Source: Phragmites australis
Taxonomy: Eukaryota; Streptophyta; Magnoliopsida; Poales; Poaceae
Direction of reading: 5' to 3'
Assembly (NCBI RefSeq): GCF_958298935.1
Contig: NC_084930.1
Span: 24,030,001-24,094,000 of the forward strand
DNA length: 64,000 nucleotides
Numbering within the stretch: the stretch's first letter is position 1; each line of letters starts with the position of its first letter. Below the pieces are notes generated by a model that saw only the letters and a program-made list of their open reading frames with translations, did no database searches and had not been told where the DNA came from. A program made the translations under genes and the position numbers. Of the stretch, positions 11,463 to 21,807 are shown in pieces.

Positions 11463-12960
11463 TTAAATACTTTTTGTAAGGGAGATACATAGGAAAACTC
11501 TGTCTCCAATAGCAGCTGCATATCGTGGGCTTCCAGGCCTCAGTTGCTGCTCCAAGGTTCTCACGAACTCATTCATAAATTCTCCCGACGGTCCAAAATG
11601 CTACGCCCTTATGGGCTCGAATACAGCTCTTGCGGCGTAAGCTGTCGTGTTTGGGGTGATCAAGGCTTTGTCTATGCCAATCCTGAGTTCGTGCACCTGC
11701 ATCTTATTGATTTCGAAGGAGCCTTCATCTTCTATGATATGCCTTATTTCCCTGTCAGAAGGCGGATGTGCTGGTACATAGAATAAATCAAGCATTTCTC
11801 TGCTGATCACACCCTGCTAGTTAGAATTATGCGTCAATTGGATAAACAAAACCCTTGTGGGAGTATACATGCATCAGCATCAAGGATTATTTTACGGTAA
11901 CAAAAGAAGGCGAAAGAAGTCAGCGCACCCTTGATGCCATATCATTTAAAGGAGAAGCTAAAATTATCCCAAGGTTGAATGCACGGAGAGGCACGAGTGC
12001 CTAGCAAGGAAACGACCATCCGGCCATCTGGGACCTACTCTTGAGCTCTCAAGCTTAAGAAAAGCGTTAAGTCTTTTCTAAATTGTCGACCGTAGGCCTG
12101 AACGATCAAGGGGCGCCTTGCTGGCCAAAGACCCTCGTCGTCGCAGTACAGAGGGATTATTTTCTTCTTCGGATACTCAGGTGCCTGTTATTACGCTTAC
12201 GCATGTAACTCAAGTTGAAGACATTTGTTGAGTGAATCAGCAGACATGTCGCATTACTTACCTCTGATAGATAATGCACACTGTTCGATGATATAACTAG
12301 ATTCAAGGAGCTACTTGTGAAGAGCCTCTTGTAGAATGAACCAGGTACGATACCAGTCACAACTGGACAGACACTTTGGGCGCTTTGCTGGAACACAACA
12401 AGCCTCTTTGCAACATCGTTGAAGTCGTTGTTCAGGAGGTCGTTGAGGAGTATGCATAGCGCCAGTGGTGCCTGCTTGTGCTGCGCACTGTGACGAAAAA
12501 TAGCATCCACAGCAGCTGAGACAAGCGCTAGCGCGTTAGGGCCAGAGGCGCAGCTCAAGTTAGCGATCGCCACGCTGCTGTTGGTACTGGTAGATTTCAA
12601 AAAGCTTATGACCGCCTCATCAATAGGCTTCATTCTGTTTTGCTCAGAATTCTACAAGGAAAGCATATGTACCTTGTTCAGATTTTTTAAGGACCAAACA
12701 TGGAAGCTCTTTATGTTGCAGACACGAACAGTGCTTTGTTTTGACTTTTTTCTTTCTTTCTTTCACCGTTTCCACAAATCCAAGATACAACAAATCAACG
12801 GAAGATACAAAGAACAATAAGATTAAAGCATAGTCAGTTATGAGCTTGGAGGATACCTGTAAAGTTGAATTGCGAGCATAGCTTGCCTCTCCTCCATGAT
12901 TCATGTGCAGCGATTGTTTGGCTGCCAAGGATATCTTGCAACTTTCGCATTGATGGTCTG
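11463..12960 (-). pseudogene. SABATH carboxyl methyltransferase pseudogene
   Basis: Relic of an S-adenosylmethionine-dependent carboxyl methyltransferase, the family that methylates salicylate, benzoate, jasmonate and related acids. Four exon remnants lie in order on the minus strand. Exon 1 (about 12960-12857) has MNHGGEASYARNSTLQ, the SAM-site start, and ends at a GT donor. Exon 2 (12651-12262) has NLSCASGPNALALV, LLNDLLNNDFNDV and GIVPGSFYKRLF, and ends at GTAAGT. Exon 3 (about 12105-11930) has AYGRQFRKDLTLFL and GRMVVSLLGTRAS. Exon 4 (about 11810-11463) has FYVPAHPPSDREIR, IIEDEGSFEINKMQVHE and HFGPSGEFMNEF. Lesions: a frameshift before exon 1's motif, a TAG between the Gln-Glu and Val-Pro of exon 3, a stop or shift after QPWDNF, a TAG before HFG in exon 4, and loss of the segment between exons 2 and 3. 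The family is usually about 360-390 aa. The family assignment is firm; the substrate is unknowable. Confidence 0.88.
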
Positions 12961-14590
12961 ACCAGATGGAAGCTAGCTACAGTTACCTCGAGGTGCTCCT
13001 CACCTTTAACCTGCTAAAAGCCAACACTAGAAAGGCAACAATCTCTTTGCTTTCCATTTAATCAAATCACATGAGCTATTTACTTTGGAGTTCCTTTTAA
13101 TCAAAATCACGTGAACTATTTGATTTAGACCAGGTGACTATTTTATTTAATTTATGGTGTGTTGGATTTTGTACCGAATTGGATTATGAGGAGCACGGTT
13201 TAAATGGTGAGTTAAGGCTTACCCATCGGACCAGTTTTATCTTATCTTAATATATAAAAACAACATGTGGTGTACAGGCAACAAAAAAAAATCCTAAATC
13301 ACAAAAGTCTGAGGAAAGAAAAAGAGAAAAAATCCTAGAAATTCTCTCATTAATTAGATATTTTAAAGATACATCCTTGTACGTCCACGTATAGTGAGAT
13401 AGGCGATCCACATAGTTAAGTGGCAGGTGCAATTAATCGTATCGAACGAGGAAAGTAGTTGCAGAGTTCCAAGCAAACCAAGTTCATGTTTCTTTCCGTA
13501 TATCTTGTAAAGCATCTTGCTTAATTTCCAAATCTTTAATTGCCAATTAATCTTTATTGCATATGCATACGACAGGGACTGGATCACGTTGTAAATTTAG
13601 ATGCTGCTGAAGACCTTCCTGCACTAGTACACCAGTAATGGTACACGGACGAGAAAGCTGGGGAAACATTGTCGCCGGGTACTAGAAGCATAATGACGAC
13701 GTGCTCGTCGGTGGGGAGGAGCACGCCTGGTCGATCCACAAGGTCTTGAGTAGCTTCGGTTTTTCCAACCAATAAAGTTGTTGTACATATCGTAGTGCAT
13801 GCATGCATGTACTGACCTGCTTGCACTATTACTGCTTGTGTATGTAAGCTCGTGTTTGGCAAATTGAATCTAATCTTGCCGTTCTTCAGAATGAACAAAA
13901 TCCCGATTATATTTGACTATTATGGTATGATAAGATTTGTTAGGATTGATTGTAATCTCTCGGATACAATTCGACTCGATTTTATCTCTATAATTGCCTT
14001 CCGATCAAGTCATGTACTTTATAATGGTGAGCGAACTGGAGGTCCTACCGTATGCAGAGGCTAATGCCACATGAAGTGAATTACCTAGCCTTCGCCTACG
14101 ACATCTTTGCGTATAGAGAAGACTTCCTTGGTAATGGCAATGATTCAAGTTGACTTGTTTTAATTAATTGGTTAGAAAATCGTGTTAATTCTACGAGGAT
14201 ATGCCTGTTAGGGGAATGAGCGCACATCATTCCTCGAAGACACGACCAAGCAAGATACGTGAATCACCTCCGGTGATGGCGGCCCCACGTCTAGATGGGG
14301 CACGCGAATATTCCATCTCCCATGCGACTCATCGCGTATCAAGCTCCGCCACCGCCGGCACTCCTTCGGTACCCCTCCTCCTCAGCCTTCCGCATCCTCG
14401 CTGATAGCGAGGGAGAGATGGCCTATCTCTCTTTCTGATCTAATAGTATCAGGATAGTTTTATCCCCAAATAAAGTTCACAACTAGTTTTAGGTTTTGGG
14501 TTTCCCATGGCAACAAGTGCGCTTAGGAGTAAATATCTGGATGCCCTTTAGCAGATTCTAAGGTAGTCTTGGAGGGAATTTTGTTCAAGA
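12961..14590. other. Unassigned interval
   Basis: No recognisable gene. A minus-strand frame (13898-13584) contains VDRPGVLLPTDEHVVIM, which looks protein-like but unfamiliar. The plus frame at 14201-14404 is a short Ser/Pro-rich peptide without support. Confidence 0.35.
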
Positions 14591-14595
14591 GCTAT

Positions 14596-15186
14596 AGTCA
14601 TCTAAATGTGGAAGGTTATTGTGATGCTGGCTGGCTAGCAGTCTTGATGGTAGGAGATCCACATCAAACTCTTATTTGGTGTCATAAAAGAGTAAGAAGC
14701 AATCGGCAGTATCTTGTTCAACGGTTGAAGCAGAGTACATAGCTATGTCTCTTATGGTGAGCAAGACATTATGGGTAAAAAATCTTTTATCAAAGTTGAA
14801 TGTGCTAAGAAAAGGCCTCTTAAGAGTTTGATGTGATAATAAGTCAATTATCAACATCGCTATCTAGTTCAGTATGACAGAAGGAGATAGATCGCTCCTT
14901 TATCAAGGAGAAGTTAGAATATAGAATTCTAGTGTTAAGTTATATAAACTCAGTAGTCAAGTAGTAAATTATTTAACTAAAGATTTAGAAGTAAAAAAAT
15001 ATAACTTAGCATGTACTAGTATAGGAATGATAGATATATATCACCCATCTTAGAAGGGGTGTTGGCTGTATTTTCATGTAGAAGTTGTCTAAGGCCCAAG
15101 AGGCCCTTGTATGTATTTATATATGTATTTAGGCAAAGAATGAGAGAGTGAGATTCCAGAGTTTTATCCAAACCGACTTTTCTACA
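14596..15186 (+). mobile_element. Ty1/copia relic: RNase H end plus 3' LTR
   Basis: The copia RNase H region is recognisable in two frames (GYCDAGW near 14603, then CSTVEAEYIAMSLMVSKTLW at about 14707-14770, then CDNKSIIN). Internal stops and at least one frameshift break it. A purine-rich tract AGAAGGGG (15052-15059) sits directly before TGTTGGCTG at 15060, a normal polypurine tract to 3' LTR junction. The LTR probably ends TCTACA at 15186 (127 bp), but I could not confirm a target-site duplication. Everything upstream of RNase H is missing. Confidence 0.75.
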
Positions 15187-15504
15187 TTAACCAAAAAAAG
15201 TTTTTGCTTTTCTTTTTGAGGGAAATACTGATTGCAATTTCGAACTGAAACTACTCAACAAAGTGGGCTAAATAAAAGGGGAAAGGATTATTTGCTGTGG
15301 ACCATCTTGCGCACATTTACACAGGCTCGCTTGGGCACGAGAGTTTTGGTGTTAGCTAGCTGAAGGTTATCCTGAGGACAGCATTCATTGGCATACACTT
15401 TTCACACCTAATGAACAATGACTAAAAAATTGATCTGGCTAGGAGAAGATAAATAAATCAAGAAAAGGAACAAGATGGAAGATGCAATAATGAACTTACT
15501 CATG

Positions 15505-15935
15505 ATGTTTCTTCCTGTAGAACATTGGTTTTCACATCAGGGATATGAGCTATCTTGCTCAGTCACAGCATCCGTTTCTGCACCGCTCAGCTAACATTGA
15601 GTGGCAATAATTAATAGTGAGACTGCTCAATGATGCTGGCATTTCTGCTAGTGAATCAACAAGGGGAGCACCAAATAGACTGAAACGTTGGAGATAGAGC
15701 AGAGATTTGCATGGCTTTAAGGAAGACACTGCAGAGACTTCACTTTGCATATCCACAAACTCTGTAGTGTAGTCTGATTCTACAGAATCCATTGCTCAGG
15801 TAAGGATGTCATGATAGGGTCATCCCATATAGACAAGTCCCTTGCAAAGTGAATGCTTGTCAGTGACTCCACATACAGCAGAGAGTGGTCATCAATAAGT
15901 AATGTCTCAAGCTTTAGTGAATTCCCATTTGCATC
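15505..15935 (-). pseudogene. NLR resistance-gene LRR tail, decayed
   Basis: The minus strand carries the end of an NB-LRR type immune receptor: KLETLLIDDHSLLYVESLTS, then a frameshifted LRR stretch with KSLQCLP, then LVDSLAEMPASLSSLTINYC and the cysteine-rich end HSMLAERCRNGCCD. After a frameshift this is followed by KIAHIPDVKTNV. The MPASLSSL/ERC/KIAHIPDV order is the usual C-terminus of grass CC-NB-LRR proteins. No NB-ARC domain (P-loop, GLPL, MHD) is present in the window, so only the last LRRs survive. At least two frameshifts or stops make it non-functional. Confidence 0.8.
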
Positions 15936-17204
15936 TTTTCGACGCTATGTGTTATAATCTAGGATCATAATAGGGATAAACATTCATCGGAAGGATAGTC
16001 GAACGACACCAGCTGTTAGGGATGAAAGATTAGACTATAGATGAGGGAGACTTAGATTAATTCTTCTTTGCTTGATTTCAAAGGGGTGTCGGCTACTCCT
16101 TATATATAGAGTCCAGCCACTACTACAGAAATGACATCAATGTCGATTAAAAAATGGCATCATTATCGGTTCATGAACCGATAGTAAATAAGCAATAGTG
16201 ATACTCGTTGTCAGTTTTGGAAGCGGCAGTAATAGAGTCATCATTACTGATTTGTGTTACGAACTAGTAGTAATAATCGTTCTCAAATCTAATGTTTTTG
16301 GGATCAATTTTTTTTTCTCACTCGATGAACGAACCCACATGGCTCCTGTGGTCATTCTCACTTGAATATAGCAAATTACATGCTCGTGCATTTTGTGGGA
16401 TTCTAATTGGCGACCTGCCCCCTCACGCGGGAACTTTCTTACCATCTTACCTCACAATCTTACATGATGGCTATGTTGAAATTTATTCTTTTGACATTTG
16501 TTACTCAAATCTTTGGACAATTATTTGGATATCTATAGGGCTCTAAAATGAAAAAATTATCAAATACAAAGTTGTACATCTCATCTAGATCTACAATATC
16601 CATATAAAGTTTATCTCCATCCGACTCGGTATGAAAAAGTTTGTCTCCAATCGGTTCATTGTTCAACAAAATAGTCATAACTTTTGCATATGGAATCTGA
16701 TATTGACGTTCGACCTCTACTTTCAAAGTTAATGAGGTGACACATCTAAAAAAATAGAGGTGTTTACAGTTGTACCTTTCTTAACCTAAAAAACGCTCAG
16801 AAGACCCTTAACAGGACCTTTAAAATTTTTGTTCGAAAATTGACCTTTTCCAATTTGCTTGAAAATTTATGGAGACATAGTGCTACATCTGAAAGTCAGT
16901 GGTGCGCAGATGTTTCATCAATTTGAGATATCAAACTCACAATAAAAATCTTTGAAGTTATAGTTTTCAACTGTGTGGCCATGTGTGTGGTTTTTTCAAT
17001 GATTCCTACTAGTGTTACACCAGATCCAACAATTTATTTTGTGGTAGAGTGCATTGTTTTCCTTCGACAATCTTTAGATGATTATTCAGCATCTATATTG
17101 ATTTAAATAAAAAACTTATCAACTACAAAGTTGTAGACCTCATTGAGAGCTATAATTTTCGTATAAAGTTTCACTACGTAAGAAACCATCAAAGGAGACA
17201 TGTC

Positions 17205-19260
17205 ATTGGTGATGACTCCTCAATACCTGTCACTAGTGCACTATTAGTGATGGTGAGCAAATGACCTGTCACTAAAGATATTTGTGATGTGTCACATTAA
17301 TATCCGTCACTAATTATTCAGTCATTAATAACGGGTATATAGGGTACACATCACTAAATATAGCCTACTAATTAGTGACGGGTCATTATAAAATCCGTCA
17401 TTAATATTAAAGTAATTAGTGTTGGGTCGTAGTTGTTACCGTTACTAATGACTAACTTATTAGTGACGGGTGTTATTATTACCCGTCACTAATTTCTTCA
17501 CCGACCACTCCTACCCGCCCATTTCTCTCTCTCGACCACTCTCCTCTCCACTCACATCCGCTCGCCTCCTCCTCCTGCCGCCACCGCCGTTCGCACCTTG
17601 CCGCCGACACTGCCTCCATCCTCCCCCCTCCACCACAGCTCGACATACGCTGCCGCCCCCCTCTACCCACTATGGTTAGGGCGATGGATCAAGATAGCGG
17701 TGGGGGCCATTGTTGTAGCCATGGCGAACTTTGATGGATCCCAAAAGCTCCTTCATCGGCTCACGCTCCAGGCATACACTACCCTCTAGGCATTCCCCCA
17801 GCAGTGTTCCTCCATCGGCCACAATTGAGACCGATCATAGTAACCTCTTTTATTTTTCTCCCTCATTGTTAGGCTTATAGCAACACTCATTAGGAAACAG
17901 CAATTTAATTGAGTTTATAGTACATTAGGCTCAATTCACATCATCCTATCATGTAGGTGTTGAAACCGATCATATAGCTCAAAGAGGTAATCCCTGCGAT
18001 AGGTTACACTGTACCTTTTGTGCAATCCACTCTAGATGGAAGGAATTTTGTGAAGCTATTTATCTTTTTTGACATACGTTCAAGGAGAGAAAGTAGTGGT
18101 GATATCACTATTAGGGCATGTGGCAATACATCATCGATTTCGTTGCATTCCAAAAGAACTGCAGTTGAAGGGTGCCTGAAAGTGTTTAAGGAGTATGGGT
18201 TCTTTTTGCCTGACTACAACTATTTTTGAATAAAAGCACTCGAGGAGGGCGAAGAGGATTAGGCTTCGATTAGTGAGAGGCTTGCTCAGTTCGATGAATA
18301 TGATATGGTACAGTAATATGTAATCTGGTTGTTTTGATATACATGACTGTTAGTGTGTATTATTTTCATAATTTTATTTTCTTTGCTTGTAGGATATTTT
18401 TGGTGACACCTTTGCGGCAATTAGCTTTCATGCTATCTTAGATCAAGTCATGGAGCATCTTGGGTTAAGCTTTTATAGCTCCAGAGTAGACTTCACTGCT
18501 GAAGGCAACTTCCAAGCTGACATAAGGTTTCATTTAAGTGAAAAATGAATTAGCTAATAAGACATGTTTACTATCTATGGTAAAGCATCAGGTCGTCCAT
18601 GTCAAGCGAAAGAGAGTGCATTAATTCATCCACTAATGTATATCGATGAAGTATTATAGTATTGTATATTTCAACTATGTTAAATATCAGAGGTTAGTGC
18701 TCCGCCAAATGCTCAAGTGTAATGATGTATGGATATTTGGATAAGTACTTTATGTATGCATAACTATATTGTATGATTGACTTGAGTTAAATTCAAGTTT
18801 CTGGATGTATATCTGTGTTCTTGATTGTGAAGACGGCTACCAAATCCGGACATTGCTTTAGGATGTTGTCCATCAAAGTTCAGTTATATTCTGTTGAATG
18901 GGATCTGTTGAAGTACTCTCTGTTTGCATTCATATCTCTATTCTAAAAGTCAATATCTTCTTGTAGAAGTCATTAGTGATAGGTCTTAGTTTTCCCTGTC
19001 ACTAATGTGTCATTAGTGACAGGTATCCTTATCTCCCATAATTAATGTTAAATAATTAGTGACGCGTGTCCTTATAACCTGTCACTAATGTTAAGTCATT
19101 AGTGACGGATGTCCTTATAATCCTTCACTAAATGTAGCCTTGGCGGCTCTATCCCGGGGCCACTCATTAGTGACGGGTTGTTATAAGACCAATCACTAAT
19201 GGCTCACTCATTATTGACAGTTGTCCTTATAACCCGTCACTAATAAGTGATGTTTACTGT
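17205..19260 (+). mobile_element. CACTA-type segment with TTAGTGACGGGT subterminal repeats (family Y, copy 1)
   Basis: Two clusters of TTAGTGACGGGT/CCGTCACTAAT repeats, in both orientations, lie at about 17205-17500 and 18965-19260. They enclose 1.4 kb containing a TC/CCG-rich leader (17500-17680) and the cargo coding relic at 17990-18548. A second, inverted copy of the left half lies at 51656-52505. Dense short repeats in both orientations next to the ends are the hallmark of CACTA subterminal regions. The exact termini are unresolved. Confidence 0.65.
17990..18548 (+). pseudogene. Unidentified two-exon coding relic carried by CACTA family Y
   Basis: The first exon (about 17990-18307) reads GYTVPFVQSTLDGRNFVKLF, then SRRESSGDITIRACGNTSSI and LKVFKEYGFFLPDYNYF. 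After in-frame TGA and TAG it continues ISERLAQFDEYDM up to a GT at 18308. The second exon (18393-18548, after TTGTAG) continues in the same phase with DIFGDTFAAISFHAILDQVM and FTAEGNFQADIRFHLSEK, then TGA. Phase continuity across the intron shows a former spliced gene. The start of exon 1 (VQSTLDGRNFVK to SRRES) is also present at 51656-51790 on the minus strand. I do not recognise the family. It could be a captured host gene fragment or a non-transposase ORF of the element. Confidence 0.6.
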
Positions 19261-20020
19261 TATTTTATTCCCCGAGCAGCATGACCAGACATTATCTGTT
19301 CGCCACGACTGCTCGACAAAGGGGCGATTTTTTTGGCGATTCTGTTGAGGCCAAATCAAATCTCGGTGATTTGAAGTTGGTGTCTGTCATTGGCCTTTGA
19401 AGGTTTGCCTCCTCCCTCTCCTCCTCCTCTTGCTCATATATTTTGCTCCTTCTCTCACATCTTGATATATGCGGATTGTCCCCCTTAGTGTACATGTTGT
19501 AACCTATGTCTCCCGTTTGAGAGTGTTTGATTATAAATATCACTTGGCAAATCATCATATTTAGAAGAATATGCTCCCAAATTGTCCACGTACTTTGGAC
19601 AATTCGAGGATATGTGATCGGAGTAGTAGGTTTCTGTGCTCTGTATGGTTCTAGAGAGAATTTCAGTGACCTCTCCCTATTGTTCTCCAGATACACACCC
19701 TCTCGGCTCGTTGTCGAGATGTGTATTTAGATAACAATGGGGAGGTTCTATCAAAATTTTCTCCAGAATCATAAAAGAGCATGGAAACCTACTCGGGCTA
19801 CATATCCTTGAATGGGATTAGGACCTATCATTACCTATTAGAAATTAGCTAGGATCCTTCGCCAAAGATAACATGTATCATATTTGGATATTAATTGTTG
19901 TCTTGAATATCACTAGAATACATGTACACACTTAATTTAGTTAAATTAAGTTAGAATTTTTATACTTATTCTACCTTCTCAGTTGTTTCTATTTGGAATT
20001 AATATTTTTTCAATTCATAG

Positions 20021-21020
20021 ATGGTGGACCAAAGTTAGATGTATCTTGATTGCTGTACTTATAATGAGTACATAAGCGGGGTGAAGTCTTTCTTGATTGT
20101 CACAGTGGCAGATATGGAAGGTCGGGGTAAAACGACAATTTGGTGTCCAGGCTGTGATTGCAAGAATGAGAAGAAGTTCCTAAAACCTCACAATATGTAC
20201 AATCACTTGTTAAGACGTGGATTCAAAGAGAGATATCACGTTTGGAATAAACACGGAGAGGAAGGCCTTAACGAAGGGGAAATGGATCAGATCCTCCCGG
20301 ATGGCAATACGGATCAAGGACTCCTGCCAACCGGTGATTTGGATGATTATCTCAGGGATGGAGACATATTAGGATTCAATGATGACTATGTGGATTTTGT
20401 GAAGAATGTGGACCAAATGGTGCGTGATGCTGAGGGGCATGACGAGTATAGTGATGGTGAGTTTGTCAAATTCCAGGAACTGGTGCGAGACTCGAAGACA
20501 CTATTTTATCCTAGCTGTAAGGAGAAATACACGCTGTTGCTTGCAGTGCTTACACTTCTGCAATTGAAGGCAACCCATCGTTTGTCTAATAGGAGCTTCA
20601 AAGCATTGTTGCATCTGCTAAAGGACATGCTACCAGAGGCGAACAAGGTGCCTAAGACCGTCTATGAAGCGAAGAAGATAGTTTGTCCTTTGGGATTGGA
20701 GGTAGAAAATATACATGCATGTAAGGAGGATTCTGTCATGTTTCGTGGAGAGTATGCAGACCTGGATCATTGTCCTATTTGTGAAACCCATCAGTACAAG
20801 CGTAGAAATGACGGTGGTGACATGGAGGAAGGCAGTAAGAGGAAAGGTCCTCCTAGAAAGTGATGTGGTATTTTCCTATAATTCTCCATTTGAAGCGTTT
20901 GTTCTAGAATAAAAAGGAGTCCCAATTGTTGCGATGGTATAAGGAGGGTCGTAAGAATGATGCAATGATATGGCACCCTGTAGATTCAGCTCAGTGGTGA
21001 ACATTGATTCCATATTTGGG
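20021..21020 (+). pseudogene. CACTA TNPD-like transposase, N-terminal part, broken
   Basis: The protein would bind and cut the CACTA ends. After a CATAG splice acceptor, an ATG at 20021 is followed five codons later by TAG (20036-20038), where the family usually has Trp. The readable frame 20039-20863 (274 aa) holds the transposase-associated zinc-finger-like domain: NEYISGVKSFL, CPGCDCKNEKKFLKPHNMYN, HLLRRGFKERYHVWNKHGEE. It is followed by the start of the transposase_21 region (DSKTLFYPSCKEKYTLL, LPEANKVPKTVYEAKKIVC, CPICETHQYK). Beyond a frameshift at about 20860 it goes on as WYFPIIPRLKRLF and WYKEGRKNDAMIWHPVDSAQ. A short duplication (21000-21115) and loss of the catalytic remainder then end it. 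It is clearly inactive. Confidence 0.88.
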
Positions 21021-21115
21021 TGGTTCACTGAAGAACACTGAGATATTTGGGTGAACATTGATTCCATATTTGGGTGATTCAGCTCAGTGGTGAACATTGA
21101 TTCCATACTTGATAG
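21000..21115 (+). repeat. Local tandem duplication in transposase relic
   Basis: TTCAGCTCAGTGGTGAACAT plus TGATTCCATATTTGGGTG recurs at about 20986 and 21078, with a partial copy (TGAACATTGATTCCATA) at about 21052. It replaces expected transposase coding sequence and is part of the decay. Confidence 0.6.
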
Positions 21116-21372
21116 GACAATTAGGGAGCAGGACAATCTTAGTCTTGAGGCCAATTGTTACATTATTTCTAAGAGCACATTTATTCAATTTTTATTCCTA
21201 CTGTCCAGTACATGGAATATACATGATGGTGGATATTGATGGTCCTGTTTACATGTTGTTTCATTCAAAGGTCATGTATATATATATTACTATATGGTTG
21301 TTATGTTTGCTTATGGCCTTATGTTAGCCCTTCATTACCAATTGGCTTGTCAACAGTTGGTAATTTTGTGGA

Positions 21373-21375
<3 letters not shown>

Positions 21376-21426
<51 letters not shown>
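21376..21426 (+). repeat. (CT)n microsatellite
   Basis: An uninterrupted TC/CT dinucleotide run of 51 bases inside the CACTA mosaic, downstream of the transposase relic. Confidence 0.95.
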
Positions 21427-21428
<2 letters not shown>

Positions 21429-21807
21429 TTTATATGAATTCCTAGTACAATAATTCAGTCAGACAAAAGAAAGTATGAAGTCATTTCAATGAAGTACGAC
21501 ATATTGGCATGTTTTTAGCCTGTTAAGCTTACCATGTACAAGAGACTATCTGTACTCCACAAGTACATTGTAATTCTTAGCTTTGTTTCAATCTTAACTA
21601 TGGGAAGATTCTTAAACGTAGCACCCAGAACAAGAAATTGTACGATCCATTTATTTGGAAAAGGGTGTATGTTTAGAAAGGGTAGTCGACTGTAAGCCTA
21701 TACTATATATCCACATCTCATTATCTTTTTTATTTTCTTTTTGAGATCGATACACGTTCTATTGTCATATATATATTCTAAGCTTTTGAACTTTTCCTAT
21801 TTTGAAG

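Noticed and set aside
20876..21154. 92-codon minus-strand frame with repeated NHPNMESMFT
   Set aside because: The repetition comes from the local tandem duplication in the plus-strand transposase relic, not from a real protein.
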